Assembly: GCF_019263585.2 (NCBI RefSeq)
Contig: NZ_JADQDF010000001.1
Span: 4,216,001 to 4,280,000, forward strand
Length of the DNA: 64,000 bases
Reading direction: 5' to 3'
DNA from: Pseudonocardia oceani
Lineage (GTDB): Bacteria; Actinomycetota; Actinomycetes; Mycobacteriales; Pseudonocardiaceae
Shown here: piece by piece, positions 40,049 to 47,676 of the stretch
Layout: each line of letters begins with the position of its first letter
Position numbering within the stretch: position 1 is the stretch's first letter
Translations under genes and position numbers: made by a program
Notes under the pieces: model-generated
Databases searched by the model: none
What the model saw: the letters and a program-made list of their open reading frames with translations, nothing else
Told to the model about the DNA's origin: nothing

Positions 40049-40489
40049 TCAGGCGCTGATCTCCTTGCGGTCGCCGTCGGCCTGCTCGATCGTGATCCGG
40101 CGCGGCTTCGCCCGCTCCGCGACCGGGATCCGCAGCGTCAGCACGCCGGCCTCGTAGGAGGCTCGGATGTGGTCGGCGTCCAGGGCGTCGCCGAGGAACA
40201 GCTGCCGCGAGAACACGCCCAGCGGCCGCTCGGCCACCTGCATCTCCACGTGCTCGCCCGTGGCGGCGGGGCGGCGCTCCGCCTTCACCGTGAGCACGTT
40301 GCGCTCGACGTCGAGCTCGACCGCGGTGGGATCGACGCCCGGCAGGTCGAACGCGACCACGAACTCGTCGCCCGCCCGGTAGGCGTCCATCGGCATGGCG
40401 GTGGGACGGGACCAGGTCCCCGTGGCACCCCCGAGGACGTGCTGGGCGAGGCGGTCCATCTCCCGGAACGGGTCGGTACGCATGAGCAT
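40049..40489 (-). CDS. Hsp20/alpha-crystallin small heat-shock protein
   Basis: 146 residues from ATG 40489, preceded by AAGGAG 9 bases upstream. RTDPFREMDRLAQHVLGG opens, and the alpha-crystallin domain follows (PMDAYRAGDEFVVAFDLPGV, VELDVERNVLTVKAERRP, RPLGVFSRQLFLGDALDADH). It ends EAGVLTLRIPVAERAKPRRI, the family's C-terminal strand and an IxI-like RITI tail. An ATP-independent holdase. Transcribed toward the MerR gene; a promoter lies at 40561-40589. Confidence 0.93.
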   Translation of the reverse strand: MLMRTDPFREMDRLAQHVLGGATGTWSRPTAMPMDAYRAGDEFVVAFDLPGVDPTAVELDVERNVLTVKAERRPAATGEHVEMQVAERPLGVFSRQLFLGDALDADHIRASYEAGVLTLRIPVAERAKPRRITIEQADGDRKEISA

Positions 40490-40560
40490 CGCGGCCACTC
40501 CTTCCGTGTCGACTCTGTGAGCGATGCGCCCGGAGCGGTTCCCCCGCTCCGATACCTGCA

Positions 40561-40589
40561 ATGATAACTAGAGCTTTCCTGGCCTGCAA
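40561..40589 (-). promoter_or_regulatory. Promoter of the hsp20 gene
   Basis: On the minus strand TTGCAG (40584-40589) and TATCAT (40561-40566) are separated by exactly 17 bases, a good housekeeping-type promoter about 70 bases upstream of the ATG. Confidence 0.55.
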
Positions 40590-40657
40590 CACCCATTTTT
40601 CTGGTTACCGGAGCCGCATGTCCGCCGTGCGCCGCTCGCCCCTCCCCTCCCGCAGAG

Positions 40658-40712
40658 TTGCAGCAAGGCCACCTTCAGGACGATTCGTTGCGTGAAGGTG
40701 GCCTTGCTGCAA
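40658..40712. repeat. Palindromic element, variant B, perfect 20-bp arms
   Basis: TTGCAGCAAGGCCACCTTCA (40658-40677) and TGAAGGTGGCCTTGCTGCAA (40693-40712), loop 15 bases. It differs from the variant A copies by changes that are made on both arms, so pairing is preserved. It lies between the hsp20 promoter and the 3' end of the DUF4383 gene and can terminate the latter. Confidence 0.85.
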
Positions 40713-40730
40713 GGGGGCGCGGCGGGAGGC

Positions 40731-41189
40731 TCAGGGGCGTCGGTGGGACGCCACGGTGCGGCCGAGCAGCACGCCGAGCGCGATCATGCCGACGGCCAGG
40801 GCCAGGTGCAGCCAGTTGTCCGCGTCGTTGACGGGTACGAAGTTGGCGTCGCTGCCGTGGTCGATCAGCAGGCCGTAGAGCCACAGCACCGCGTAGACGA
40901 TCCCGCCGCCGATGAGGTAGCCACGGGCGCCGGCGGCGGTGCGGGCCAGCGCGAGCCCGGCGACGCCGAAGGCCAGGTGCACGAGGTTGTGCAGGACCGA
41001 CACGGCGAACACGCCGAGCAGCAGTGCGCCGGAGCCGTGGCCCGCGAACGACAGCTGGTCGTAGTTGGTCGTGATGCCGGGGACGAACCCCAGGATGCCG
41101 ACCAGCAGGAACACGACGCCCACGGCGAGCGCGGCGGTCTGCACGGGGTGGCGGGTGGTGGTGGAGCGGGTTTGTTCGGAGGAGGACAT
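40731..41189 (-). CDS. DUF4383 membrane protein
   Basis: 152 residues, ATG 41189. Four hydrophobic spans: AALAVGVVFLLVGILGFVPG, GALLLGVFAVSVLHNLVHLA, GYLIGGGIVYAVLWLYGLLI and WLHLALAVGMIALGVLLGRT. The motifs GILGFVPGITTNYDQLSFAG and VNDADNWLHLALAVGMIALG are the DUF4383 signature. Function unknown; typically a stress-region membrane protein in actinobacteria. Confidence 0.88.
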   Translation of the reverse strand: MSSSEQTRSTTTRHPVQTAALAVGVVFLLVGILGFVPGITTNYDQLSFAGHGSGALLLGVFAVSVLHNLVHLAFGVAGLALARTAAGARGYLIGGGIVYAVLWLYGLLIDHGSDANFVPVNDADNWLHLALAVGMIALGVLLGRTVASHRRP

Positions 41190-41303
41190 CGGTCCGCCTT
41201 TCGACGACGGGAACTGCACAGTGGACGCGAGGTACCCCCGCGCTCCGCGCCCATACGCTCCCCGAGCGGAACCGTCGCCCGGACGTGACGTGCGCCATCG
41301 CTC

Positions 41304-41341
41304 CTTGCTCAGTTCCTCATCGCAACGCAGACTGGGTTGCG
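41304..41341 (+). promoter_or_regulatory. Candidate promoter and operator of the thiolase gene
   Basis: TTGCTC (41304-41309), a 17-base spacer and CAGACT (41327-41332) could be a promoter. The inverted repeat CGCAAC (41321-41326) / GTTGCG (41336-41341) overlaps its -10 and would be a suitable operator. Within the 178-bp divergent region 41190-41367. Confidence 0.35.
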
Positions 41342-41367
41342 CTGAACAACTGATCCGAGGAGGCACC

Positions 41368-42576
41368 ATGCGGGACGCGGTGATCGTGGAGGCCGTCCGG
41401 ACGCCGGTCGGCAAGGGGCGCGCCGGCGGGGCGTACGCCGACGTCCATCCCGTCGAGCTGCACGCCCACGCGCTGCGCAGCGCCGTGGAGCGCCTGCCCG
41501 GCCTCGACCCGGCCGAGATCGACGACGTCATCGGCGGCGCGGTCGGCCAGGTCGGCGAGCAGAGCGGCAACACCACCCGCTTCGCCGCGCTGGCCGCCGG
41601 CTTCCCGGAGTCGGTGCCGGCCACGACCGTCGACCGGCAGTGCGGCAGCAGCCAGCAGGCGCTGTCCTTCGCGGCGCAGGGAGTGCTCGCCGGGGCCTAC
41701 GACATCGTCGTCGCCTCGGGCGTCGAGTCGATGAGCCACGTGCCGATCGGCAGTTCCGCGGTCGTCGACGGCGTCCGCGCCGACGTCCACGGCCCGTCGA
41801 TCGCGCGGATCCACGAGGGCGGGCTCATCCCGCAGGGCGTCAGCGCCGAGCTGATCGCGCGGAAGTGGGGCATCTCCCGCGAGCAGCTCGACGAGTTCGC
41901 CGCGCAGAGCCACCGGCGCGCGGCGCGGGCGTGGGAGCAGGGCCACTTCGCGGGCCAGGTCGCGTCGCTCGACGTCACGCACGCCGACGGCTCGGTCACC
42001 CGCCTCGAGCGCGACGAGACCGTCCGCCCCGGCACCACCCCGGAGATCCTCGCCGGGCTCAAGCCCGCCTTCGCCGACGAGCGCTGGACCGAGCGGTTCG
42101 GCGACCTCGACTGGAAGGTCACCGCGGGCAACTCCAGCCCGATCAACGACGGGTCCGCGGCGCTCGTCGTCACGACCTCGGAGATCGCGCAGCAGCGGGG
42201 CTGGCGCCCGCGCGCCCGCATCCACACCACGACCGTGGTCGGCGACGACCCGGTGCTCATGCTGACCGGCATCATCCCGGCCACGGCGAAGGCCCTGGCC
42301 CGCGCAGGCCTGACGGTCGACGACATCGACGCGTTCGAGGTCAACGAAGCCTTCTCCTCGGTCGTGCTGAGCTGGCTGGCCGAGACCGGAGCCGACCCGG
42401 CGAAGGTGAACGTCGACGGCGGCGCGATCGCCATCGGCCACCCGCTGGGGGCCAGCGGGGCGCGGCTGACCACCACCCTGCTCGGGGTGTTGGAGCGCAC
42501 GGGCGGGCGCTACGGCCTGCAGACCATGTGCGAGGCGGGCGGCACGGCGAACGCCACGATCATCGAGCGGCTCTGA
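41368..42576 (+). CDS. Acetyl-CoA acetyltransferase (degradative-type thiolase)
   Basis: 402 residues. The start VIVEAVRTPVGKGRAGGAYA, the nucleophile Cys in TVDRQCGSSQQALSFAAQGV, VASGVESMSHVPIGS, AFEVNEAFSSVVLSW and the His in DGGAIAIGHPLGASGARLTT are all typical. The C-terminal cysteine motif reads MCEAGGTANATIIERL in place of the usual CxGGGMG. AGGAGG precedes ATG 41368. It should split or condense acyl-CoAs; it is a single-gene unit ended by a palindromic element. Confidence 0.92.
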   Translation: MRDAVIVEAVRTPVGKGRAGGAYADVHPVELHAHALRSAVERLPGLDPAEIDDVIGGAVGQVGEQSGNTTRFAALAAGFPESVPATTVDRQCGSSQQALSFAAQGVLAGAYDIVVASGVESMSHVPIGSSAVVDGVRADVHGPSIARIHEGGLIPQGVSAELIARKWGISREQLDEFAAQSHRRAARAWEQGHFAGQVASLDVTHADGSVTRLERDETVRPGTTPEILAGLKPAFADERWTERFGDLDWKVTAGNSSPINDGSAALVVTTSEIAQQRGWRPRARIHTTTVVGDDPVLMLTGIIPATAKALARAGLTVDDIDAFEVNEAFSSVVLSWLAETGADPAKVNVDGGAIAIGHPLGASGARLTTTLLGVLERTGGRYGLQTMCEAGGTANATIIERL

Positions 42577-42590
42577 CGGACCCCTCGGAG

Positions 42591-42644
42591 TTGCAGGAAA
42601 GCCACGTTCCCGCCGTCAGGTTGCAGGAACGTGGCTTTCCTGCA
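42591..42644. repeat. Palindromic element, copy 2 (variant A)
   Basis: TGCAGGAAAGCCACGTTCC (42592-42610) pairs perfectly with GGAACGTGGCTTTCCTGCA (42626-42644). It starts 15 bases after the thiolase stop and can act as its terminator. Same arms as the copy within the biotin carrier gene. Confidence 0.88.
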
Positions 42645-42694
42645 GCTACTGCCGTGGATGGGGAGCTCGCTGCGGTCGGATTACCGTCAGGCCG

Positions 42695-43945
42695 ATGAGC
42701 GGGAGCGAGGTGCCCGAGCCCGTCCCGCCGCGCCCGCGGTTCCTCGCCCGGACCGTCCGGTCACTGAAGCACCCCAACTACCGCCGCTTCATCGGCGGGC
42801 ACGCCGTGAGCATCATCGGCACCTGGATGCAGCGCATCGCCCAGGACTGGCTGGTCCTGGAGCTGACCGGCAGCCCCGTCGCCATCGGCACGGCCACCGC
42901 GCTGCAGTTCCTCCCGGTCCTGCTGTTCGGCATGTGGGGTGGGGTGCTGGTCGACCGGTTCGACCGGTGGAAGCTCATCGTCGGCACACAGGTCGCGAGC
43001 GGGGTGCTGGCCGCGGTCCTGGCGGTCTCGACGCTGCTCGGCGCCACCTCGCTCGGGCTCGTGTTCGTCATGGCAGCGCTGCTCGGGCTGGTCACCGTCG
43101 TCGACGGGCCGGCGCGCCAGGCGTTCATCACCGACCTCGTGCCCCCGGCCGACTACGTCAACGCGCAGGCCCTGAACTCCACGATCCACAACTCGGGCCG
43201 GCTCATCGGCCCCGCCGTCGCCGGTCTCGTCATCGCGGCGGCGGGCGCCGGGCCGGCCTTCGCCGTCAACGCCGTCTCGTTCGTCGCCGTGCTCGTGGGC
43301 CTGGCCCGGATCGACCGCGCGGCGCTGCACCGCACCACCCGCGTCGCCCGTGGCCCGGGCCAGGCGCGCGAGGGGCTGCGCTACGCGTGGCGGCACCGCG
43401 AGCTGCGCGCCGCCCTGTTCCTGGTGGCGGTGGTCGGGGTCTTCGGCCAGAACTTCCGGGTGGTCCTGCCGGTCATGGCGACCGAGGTGCTCGGCGGCGA
43501 CGCGGCCACCTACGGCTGGCTGACGGCCGCGATGGGCCTGGGAGCCGTGCTCGGAGCGTTCGGGGCCGCATCGAGCGAGCGGGTGACGGGCCGCGGGCTG
43601 CTCGCCTGGACGCTGGTGTTCGGTGTGGTGAACCTGGTGGCGGCCCTGGCCGGGCAGCTCACCGTCGCGCTGGCGGCGCTGCTCGCGGTCGGCGTCGCCA
43701 ACATCCTGTTCAACACCCTCGCCCGCACCCTGCTGCAGCTGCACAGCGCGCCGGAGATGCAGGGCCGGGTCATGGCGCTGCACAGCCTGCTGTTCCTCGG
43801 CACCACCCCGATCGGCGCCCCGCTGCTGGGCTGGGTCTGCGAGGTGGCGGGCGTGCCCTGGGCGTTCGTGGTGGCGGGGGGAACGGCCCTGCTCGCGGCG
43901 GGGGTGGCGGCGCGCCGGTTGCTGCTGCGGCCGGTGCCGGCCTGA
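42695..43945 (+). CDS. MFS transporter (EntS-like)
   Basis: 416 residues, about 11-12 spans. The N-terminus NYRRFIGGHAVSIIGTWMQR is the signature of the EntS/MFS_3 group. The cytoplasmic loop GMWGGVLVDRFDRWKLIVGT holds the MFS A-motif (GxxxDRxxRK type), and ITDLVPPADYVNAQALNSTI is typical of the family. Substrates of relatives include siderophores and drugs; none can be assigned here. Flanked on both sides by palindromic elements. Confidence 0.9.
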   Translation: MSGSEVPEPVPPRPRFLARTVRSLKHPNYRRFIGGHAVSIIGTWMQRIAQDWLVLELTGSPVAIGTATALQFLPVLLFGMWGGVLVDRFDRWKLIVGTQVASGVLAAVLAVSTLLGATSLGLVFVMAALLGLVTVVDGPARQAFITDLVPPADYVNAQALNSTIHNSGRLIGPAVAGLVIAAAGAGPAFAVNAVSFVAVLVGLARIDRAALHRTTRVARGPGQAREGLRYAWRHRELRAALFLVAVVGVFGQNFRVVLPVMATEVLGGDAATYGWLTAAMGLGAVLGAFGAASSERVTGRGLLAWTLVFGVVNLVAALAGQLTVALAALLAVGVANILFNTLARTLLQLHSAPEMQGRVMALHSLLFLGTTPIGAPLLGWVCEVAGVPWAFVVAGGTALLAAGVAARRLLLRPVPA

Positions 43946-43981
43946 CGCGGACCGGTTCCCGATCACCCCCCCTCTGCGGAC

Positions 43982-44034
43982 TTGTAAGAAAGCCACGTTC
44001 ACGCAACCGGGTTGCAGGAACGTGGCTTTCCTGA
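43982..44034. repeat. Palindromic element, copy 3 (variant A, partly degenerate left arm)
   Basis: GAAAGCCACGTTC (43988-44000) pairs with GAACGTGGCTTTC (44018-44030). The right arm keeps the longer TTGCAGGAACGTGGCTTTCC seen in copy 2, while the left has TTGTAAGAAAGCC. Follows the MFS stop by 37 bases. Confidence 0.8.
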
Positions 44035-44105
44035 CGTCCGGGGGGCGGTACGTTCGGCGGCGAGACGCACCCGCTCTCACCCCCGACCCCGAGGAGCGAG
44101 CCCGA

Positions 44106-44570
44106 GTGGAACGCAGCGTGGCGATCACCGGCACCCGCAGCATCGGCGACGCCCCCGTCGACGGCCTGGCGGATGCCTTCGAGGCCTACCTCCGCCCCTT
44201 CGCCGACGCCTCGGCCCACTTCTACGTCGGCGGTGCGCCCGGCGTGGACACCGCCGCCCTGCAGTGGCTGGCGGCGGGCACCGGGGCCGCGCTGACCGTC
44301 GTCGTGCCGTGCCGGATCGTCGACCAGCCGGCCGGGTCGATCGAGGTCATCGACCGCCTGCGCGGCGAGGAACGCCTCGCCGACGTCGTCGAGATGGGGG
44401 CCACGCTGCTCGGGAAGGCCGCCTACCACGCCCGCAACCGGTGGATGGTCGACCACGCGGAGCTGGTCATCGGCTTCCCGCGCGGCGACGAGTCGGGCGG
44501 CGGCGGTACCTGGTACACGTTGGGCTACGCGGCCGAGCAGGGGAAGGCACGCCTGGTCGTGCCGCTGTGA
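44106..44570 (+). CDS. SLOG/DprA-like nucleotide-binding protein
   Basis: 154 residues from GTG 44106. VAITGTRSIGDAPVDGLADA and HFYVGGAPGVDTAALQWLAA give the GxR...GG(A)xGxD pattern of the SLOG superfamily (DprA, LOG); VVVPCRIVDQPAGSIEVIDR and ELVIGFPRGDESGGGGTWYT complete the Rossmann-like domain. It is too short for full DprA and probably binds a nucleotide or nucleotide-derived ligand. Solitary gene. Confidence 0.75.
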   Translation: MERSVAITGTRSIGDAPVDGLADAFEAYLRPFADASAHFYVGGAPGVDTAALQWLAAGTGAALTVVVPCRIVDQPAGSIEVIDRLRGEERLADVVEMGATLLGKAAYHARNRWMVDHAELVIGFPRGDESGGGGTWYTLGYAAEQGKARLVVPL

Positions 44571-44760
44571 GCGGTCAGCCCCCCTCGTTGGGGATGGACG
44601 GCCGTGACGCTGCTGTCGAGCCCGGCCCGGACGCAGCCGGACTCGGTGAACTCGTTCGAGGCGTAGACGCTGACCCACGGGCTGTCGCCGTCCTGGCCGA
44701 TGATCAGGTAGCGGCTGGTGGGTCGGCCACGGCGAGGGTCCCGCCGCCCCGCGCGCGCAT
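44525..44760 (-). pseudogene. Possible frameshifted small gene
   Basis: On the minus strand an ATG at 44758-44760 starts MRARGGGTLAVADPPAAT and stops. The next frame continues RYLIIGQDGDSPWVSVYASN, then EFTESGCVRAGLDSSVTAVH, with G or C at every third position until about 44595, where the coding pattern is lost. This looks like one short coding sequence broken by a single-base shift near 44705-44715. No family recognised. Apart from this, 44571-44884 holds nothing convincing. Confidence 0.3.
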
Positions 44761-44884
44761 CGTGATGACGGCGTAGCGGGGTGGACCACGGCCTCAGGCG
44801 CGGCGAACCCGTCGCAACCGGGGATCCTCGGGGGAGTGACCCACCCGGTGGTGCCCGGCGAGGGGATGGTGCTCGTGATGTGGG

Positions 44885-44969
44885 TGTCCGAGGGGGGACT
44901 TGAACCCCCACGCCCGTTGAAGGGCACTAGCACCTCAAGCTAGCGCGTCTGCCATTCCGCCACTCGGAC
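44885..44969 (-). tRNA. tRNA-Leu (anticodon GAG)
   Basis: 85 nt on the minus strand. Acceptor stem GTCCGAG/CTCGGAC with discriminator A; anticodon stem CTAGC/GCTAG closes the loop TTGAGGT, anticodon GAG reading CUC/CUU. The long variable arm TGCCCTTCAACGGGCG is the class II mark of tRNA-Leu, and the T-arm is GGGGGTTCAAGTCCCCC. The CCA end is not encoded. Confidence 0.95.
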
Positions 44970-45016
44970 CGTTCGCGGCCGGGGCCGCGCACTGGGAAGA
45001 CAATAACCGACGGCCC

Positions 45017-46318
45017 TCAGGGGGTGCGTGCGGGGACCGGTGCGAGCGGGACGAGCACGCTGAACCGCGCGGGGCGGCGTCCGGCGAGCAGCAGGCGCCC
45101 GCCCTCGGCCTCGGCGAGGCTGCGGGCCAGCGCCAGCCCGATGCCGTGGCCGTCGGCCACCTCGGAGCGCCGGGTGAACAGCTCCTGCTCCGATCCGGTG
45201 ACGCCCGGGCCCTCGTCGGTGACGTCGACGGCCAGCGCGTCGCCCGCGTCGCGGACGGCGACGGTGACCGCGCCGCCGCCGTGGCGCACCGCGTTGTCGA
45301 GCAGGACGCCCAGCACCTGGCGCAGGGCGGCGGTGGAGGCGGCGGCGACCGGCGGGTCGGCGGGCGCGGTGACGGCGAGGGTGCGGCCGGCCGCGGCCAG
45401 CGGGCCGGTCCACTCGCGACGCACGCCGTCGAGCAGGGCGTCGAGGTCGAGGGCCTCGCCCGGGCGGTCGGTGTCGCGGGTCAGGGAGAGCAGGTCGTCG
45501 ATGGTGCGCTCGAGGCGGTCGGCCCCGGCCATCGCGGTGACGACGACGGTGTGCAGGTTCTGCCCCGGGGTGTCCAGCGCGGCCTCCAGCCCGAGCCGTA
45601 GCCCCGCCAGCGGGGTGCGCAGCTGGTGGGACGCGTCGGCGGAGAAGGCACGCTCGCGGGCGACGAGCCCGCCGATCCGGGCGGCGGCGCCGTTGAGCGC
45701 GGTCCCCACCTCGTCGATCTCCGGGATCCGCGACGTCGGTGCGGTGGCGGTGAAGTCGCCCGCGCCGACGGTGCGCGCGGCGGCGGCCAGGTCTTCCAGG
45801 GGCCCCGCGAGGCGGGCGGCCAGGCGCCGCGACACCAGCCAGACGGCTCCTACGGCCACGAGCCCGCCCGCCGCCATCAGCGCGAGCGCGAGCGCGATCC
45901 GCAGGTAGGTCGGCGCCTGCGGGGCCGCACCGCGCAGCGCGCCGACGACGCGGTCGCCGTCGTAGAGCGGCACGGCGACGAGGAACTGCCCGGCGCTGTC
46001 GCCGTCGACGATGCCCTCGCCCTCCAGCACCTCCCGCACGGGCCCCTCGGCGACGACCGGGCCGTCGCCGACGAGCCGGGCGCCGGTGGAGTCGTAGAGG
46101 GTGAAGGTGACGCCGTCGACGGGGGGCAGCGCGCCGGGCACCCGTCCGCGGGCGAACTCGGCGGTGAGCGACAGGCCGAGGGTGTCGGTGGCCTTGTCGA
46201 GCTCCGAGTGCTCCGCGCCCAGCATGTACTTCGCCATCACGGCGGCCAGCGGGCCGCCGAACAGGGCGATGGTCAGGAGCGCGGCGACGACCGCCAGCAC
46301 GACGATCCGGTGTCGCAT
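45017..46318 (-). CDS. Two-component sensor histidine kinase
   Basis: 433 residues. Membrane span 1 is IVVLAVVAALLTIALFGGPL; an extracytoplasmic sensor of about 120 residues (VTFTLYDSTGARLVGDGPVV) precedes span 2 (ALALALMAAGGLVAVGAVWL). A HAMP-like linker, the dimerisation domain with phospho-His in FSADASHQLRTPLAGLRLGL, and an HATPase domain (VLGVLLDNAVRHGGGAVTVA, VTDEGPGVTG, GHGIGLALARSLAEAEGGRL) follow. The best partner in the window is the OmpR-type regulator at 50039, separated by two unrelated genes. Confidence 0.92.
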   Translation of the reverse strand: MRHRIVVLAVVAALLTIALFGGPLAAVMAKYMLGAEHSELDKATDTLGLSLTAEFARGRVPGALPPVDGVTFTLYDSTGARLVGDGPVVAEGPVREVLEGEGIVDGDSAGQFLVAVPLYDGDRVVGALRGAAPQAPTYLRIALALALMAAGGLVAVGAVWLVSRRLAARLAGPLEDLAAAARTVGAGDFTATAPTSRIPEIDEVGTALNGAAARIGGLVARERAFSADASHQLRTPLAGLRLGLEAALDTPGQNLHTVVVTAMAGADRLERTIDDLLSLTRDTDRPGEALDLDALLDGVRREWTGPLAAAGRTLAVTAPADPPVAAASTAALRQVLGVLLDNAVRHGGGAVTVAVRDAGDALAVDVTDEGPGVTGSEQELFTRRSEVADGHGIGLALARSLAEAEGGRLLLAGRRPARFSVLVPLAPVPARTP

Positions 46319-46332
46319 CGACCCATGATGGG

Positions 46333-47577
46333 TCAGCGCCGCCACGGGCGCGAGGAGCGGGCCAGCGCCTCCCGGACCAGGCGCCGCGGGCGGCGGGTGG
46401 CGAGCTCGGCCGCCCACGTCAGGCCGGGGAGCGGATCGCGCACCGACAGCACCCCCGCGTCGCGGACGCCGTGGAACGTCCGCAGCACATCGGGCACGGT
46501 GGTGAGGTCGTGCTGCAGGCGGAAGCGGACGGTCCGCAGGTCCTCCTCGGGCAGCCAGACCTTGCGGCCGGGCACCGGGCGCGGCTGGGCGTCCAGCGGC
46601 AGCCCGACCAGCGAGGCGTAGAGGCGCCACGGCCCGTCGGCCCCGCAGGCCTGCGCCAGCCCGAAGTTGCCGGGGATGCGCACGTTGACCTCGATGAGGA
46701 ACAGCTCACCGGTGACGGCGTGGCGCTTCATCTCGCACGAGGCGATGCCGACGAACCCGGTGTGCTCCAGCAGCCGCAGGTGGTGCGCGTGCGCCTCGGG
46801 GACGTCGAACGACTCCAGCATGGAGCCGACCCCGTAGTCGACGGGCCACTGCCGGATCTTGCGCCGACCGTAGCGCAGCGCCACCTCGCCCGACGCCGTC
46901 CGCACCAGCACCGAGCCCTCGAGCGCCGTCTCCGGGCCGGGAACGAGCTCGGTGAGCACGACGTCGAGCCCCAGGCCGAGCAGGACGCCGGCCTTCTCCT
47001 CCAGCTCCGCCGCCGAGTCGAGGCGGGTGGTGCCGAAGCCCGCCTTCTTCCGCGCGAGGTGACCGAGGGTGGCCTTGAGGATGCAGGGGTAGGTGAGCGC
47101 GCCGTGCACGGCGTCGAGCTCGTCGCGGCTGGACACGTGGTGCATCCACGGCGTCCGCACCCCGGCCTCGGCGGCGAGCTCGTAGAGGCGGTGCTTGTCC
47201 ATCAGCCCGAGGTGGGCGCCGTCGGCGGTCTCGAACGAGCGCAGCGCGGCGGGGATCGCGGCGCGGTGCTCGCACAGGTACTTCGTGGCCGCGTCGGAGG
47301 CCGAGAGCAGGACGCCGCCGCCGTCGTCGGCCAGGCGCCGCAGCTCGCTCGTCCACCGCTCCGGGTCGACCGCGGGATCGGGCAGCACCGTCCCGGTCAC
47401 GGCACGCGACCGCAGCGCGTGCGCGAACGCCGGGCTCGTCAGCAGGTGCACCGCGACCCCGCGGCGGGCGAGGACGCGCGCGATCGTCAGCGACCCGTCG
47501 TTGGGGTGCAGCACGATCAGCCGGGGCAGCGCTGCTCCCCGGGCCGCCGGGCGGGACGCGAGCCGGGTGACGGTCAT
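46333..47577 (-). CDS. ATP-grasp domain protein
   Basis: 414 residues from ATG 47577 (a GTG at 47595 is also possible). ATP-grasp features: VLLSASDAATKYLCEH, KHRLYELAAEAGVRTPWMHH, CILKATLGHLARKKAGFGTT (lysine and glycine loop), VLTELVPGPETALEGSVLVR and ELFLIEVNVRIPGNFGLAQA, where E and N bind the metal. It should be a carboxylate-amine ligase-type enzyme similar to the carbamoyl-phosphate-synthase-like enzymes of unknown substrate. The downstream histidine kinase gene starts 14 bases after it. Confidence 0.8.
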   Translation of the reverse strand: MTVTRLASRPAARGAALPRLIVLHPNDGSLTIARVLARRGVAVHLLTSPAFAHALRSRAVTGTVLPDPAVDPERWTSELRRLADDGGGVLLSASDAATKYLCEHRAAIPAALRSFETADGAHLGLMDKHRLYELAAEAGVRTPWMHHVSSRDELDAVHGALTYPCILKATLGHLARKKAGFGTTRLDSAAELEEKAGVLLGLGLDVVLTELVPGPETALEGSVLVRTASGEVALRYGRRKIRQWPVDYGVGSMLESFDVPEAHAHHLRLLEHTGFVGIASCEMKRHAVTGELFLIEVNVRIPGNFGLAQACGADGPWRLYASLVGLPLDAQPRPVPGRKVWLPEEDLRTVRFRLQHDLTTVPDVLRTFHGVRDAGVLSVRDPLPGLTWAAELATRRPRRLVREALARSSRPWRR

Positions 47578-47676
47578 GGGCCCAGGCTCGCTCACCCACG
47601 GTCAACGCACGGGCAACCGACGCCCACCGCAGCCCCAACTCTCGCCCGCCCGGCCCAGCCCGCGCCCCGGCTCCGG

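Noticed and set aside
40490..40620. HAIR or CIRCE heat-shock operator upstream of hsp20
   Set aside because: Neither the CTTGAGT-N7-ACTCAAG nor the CIRCE inverted repeat could be found; only a housekeeping-type promoter is present.
44525..44911. A 128-codon minus-strand protein starting at 44911
   Set aside because: Its N-terminal part runs through the tRNA 3' flank and has no coding bias; only a short internal stretch looks coding (see the frameshifted gene).
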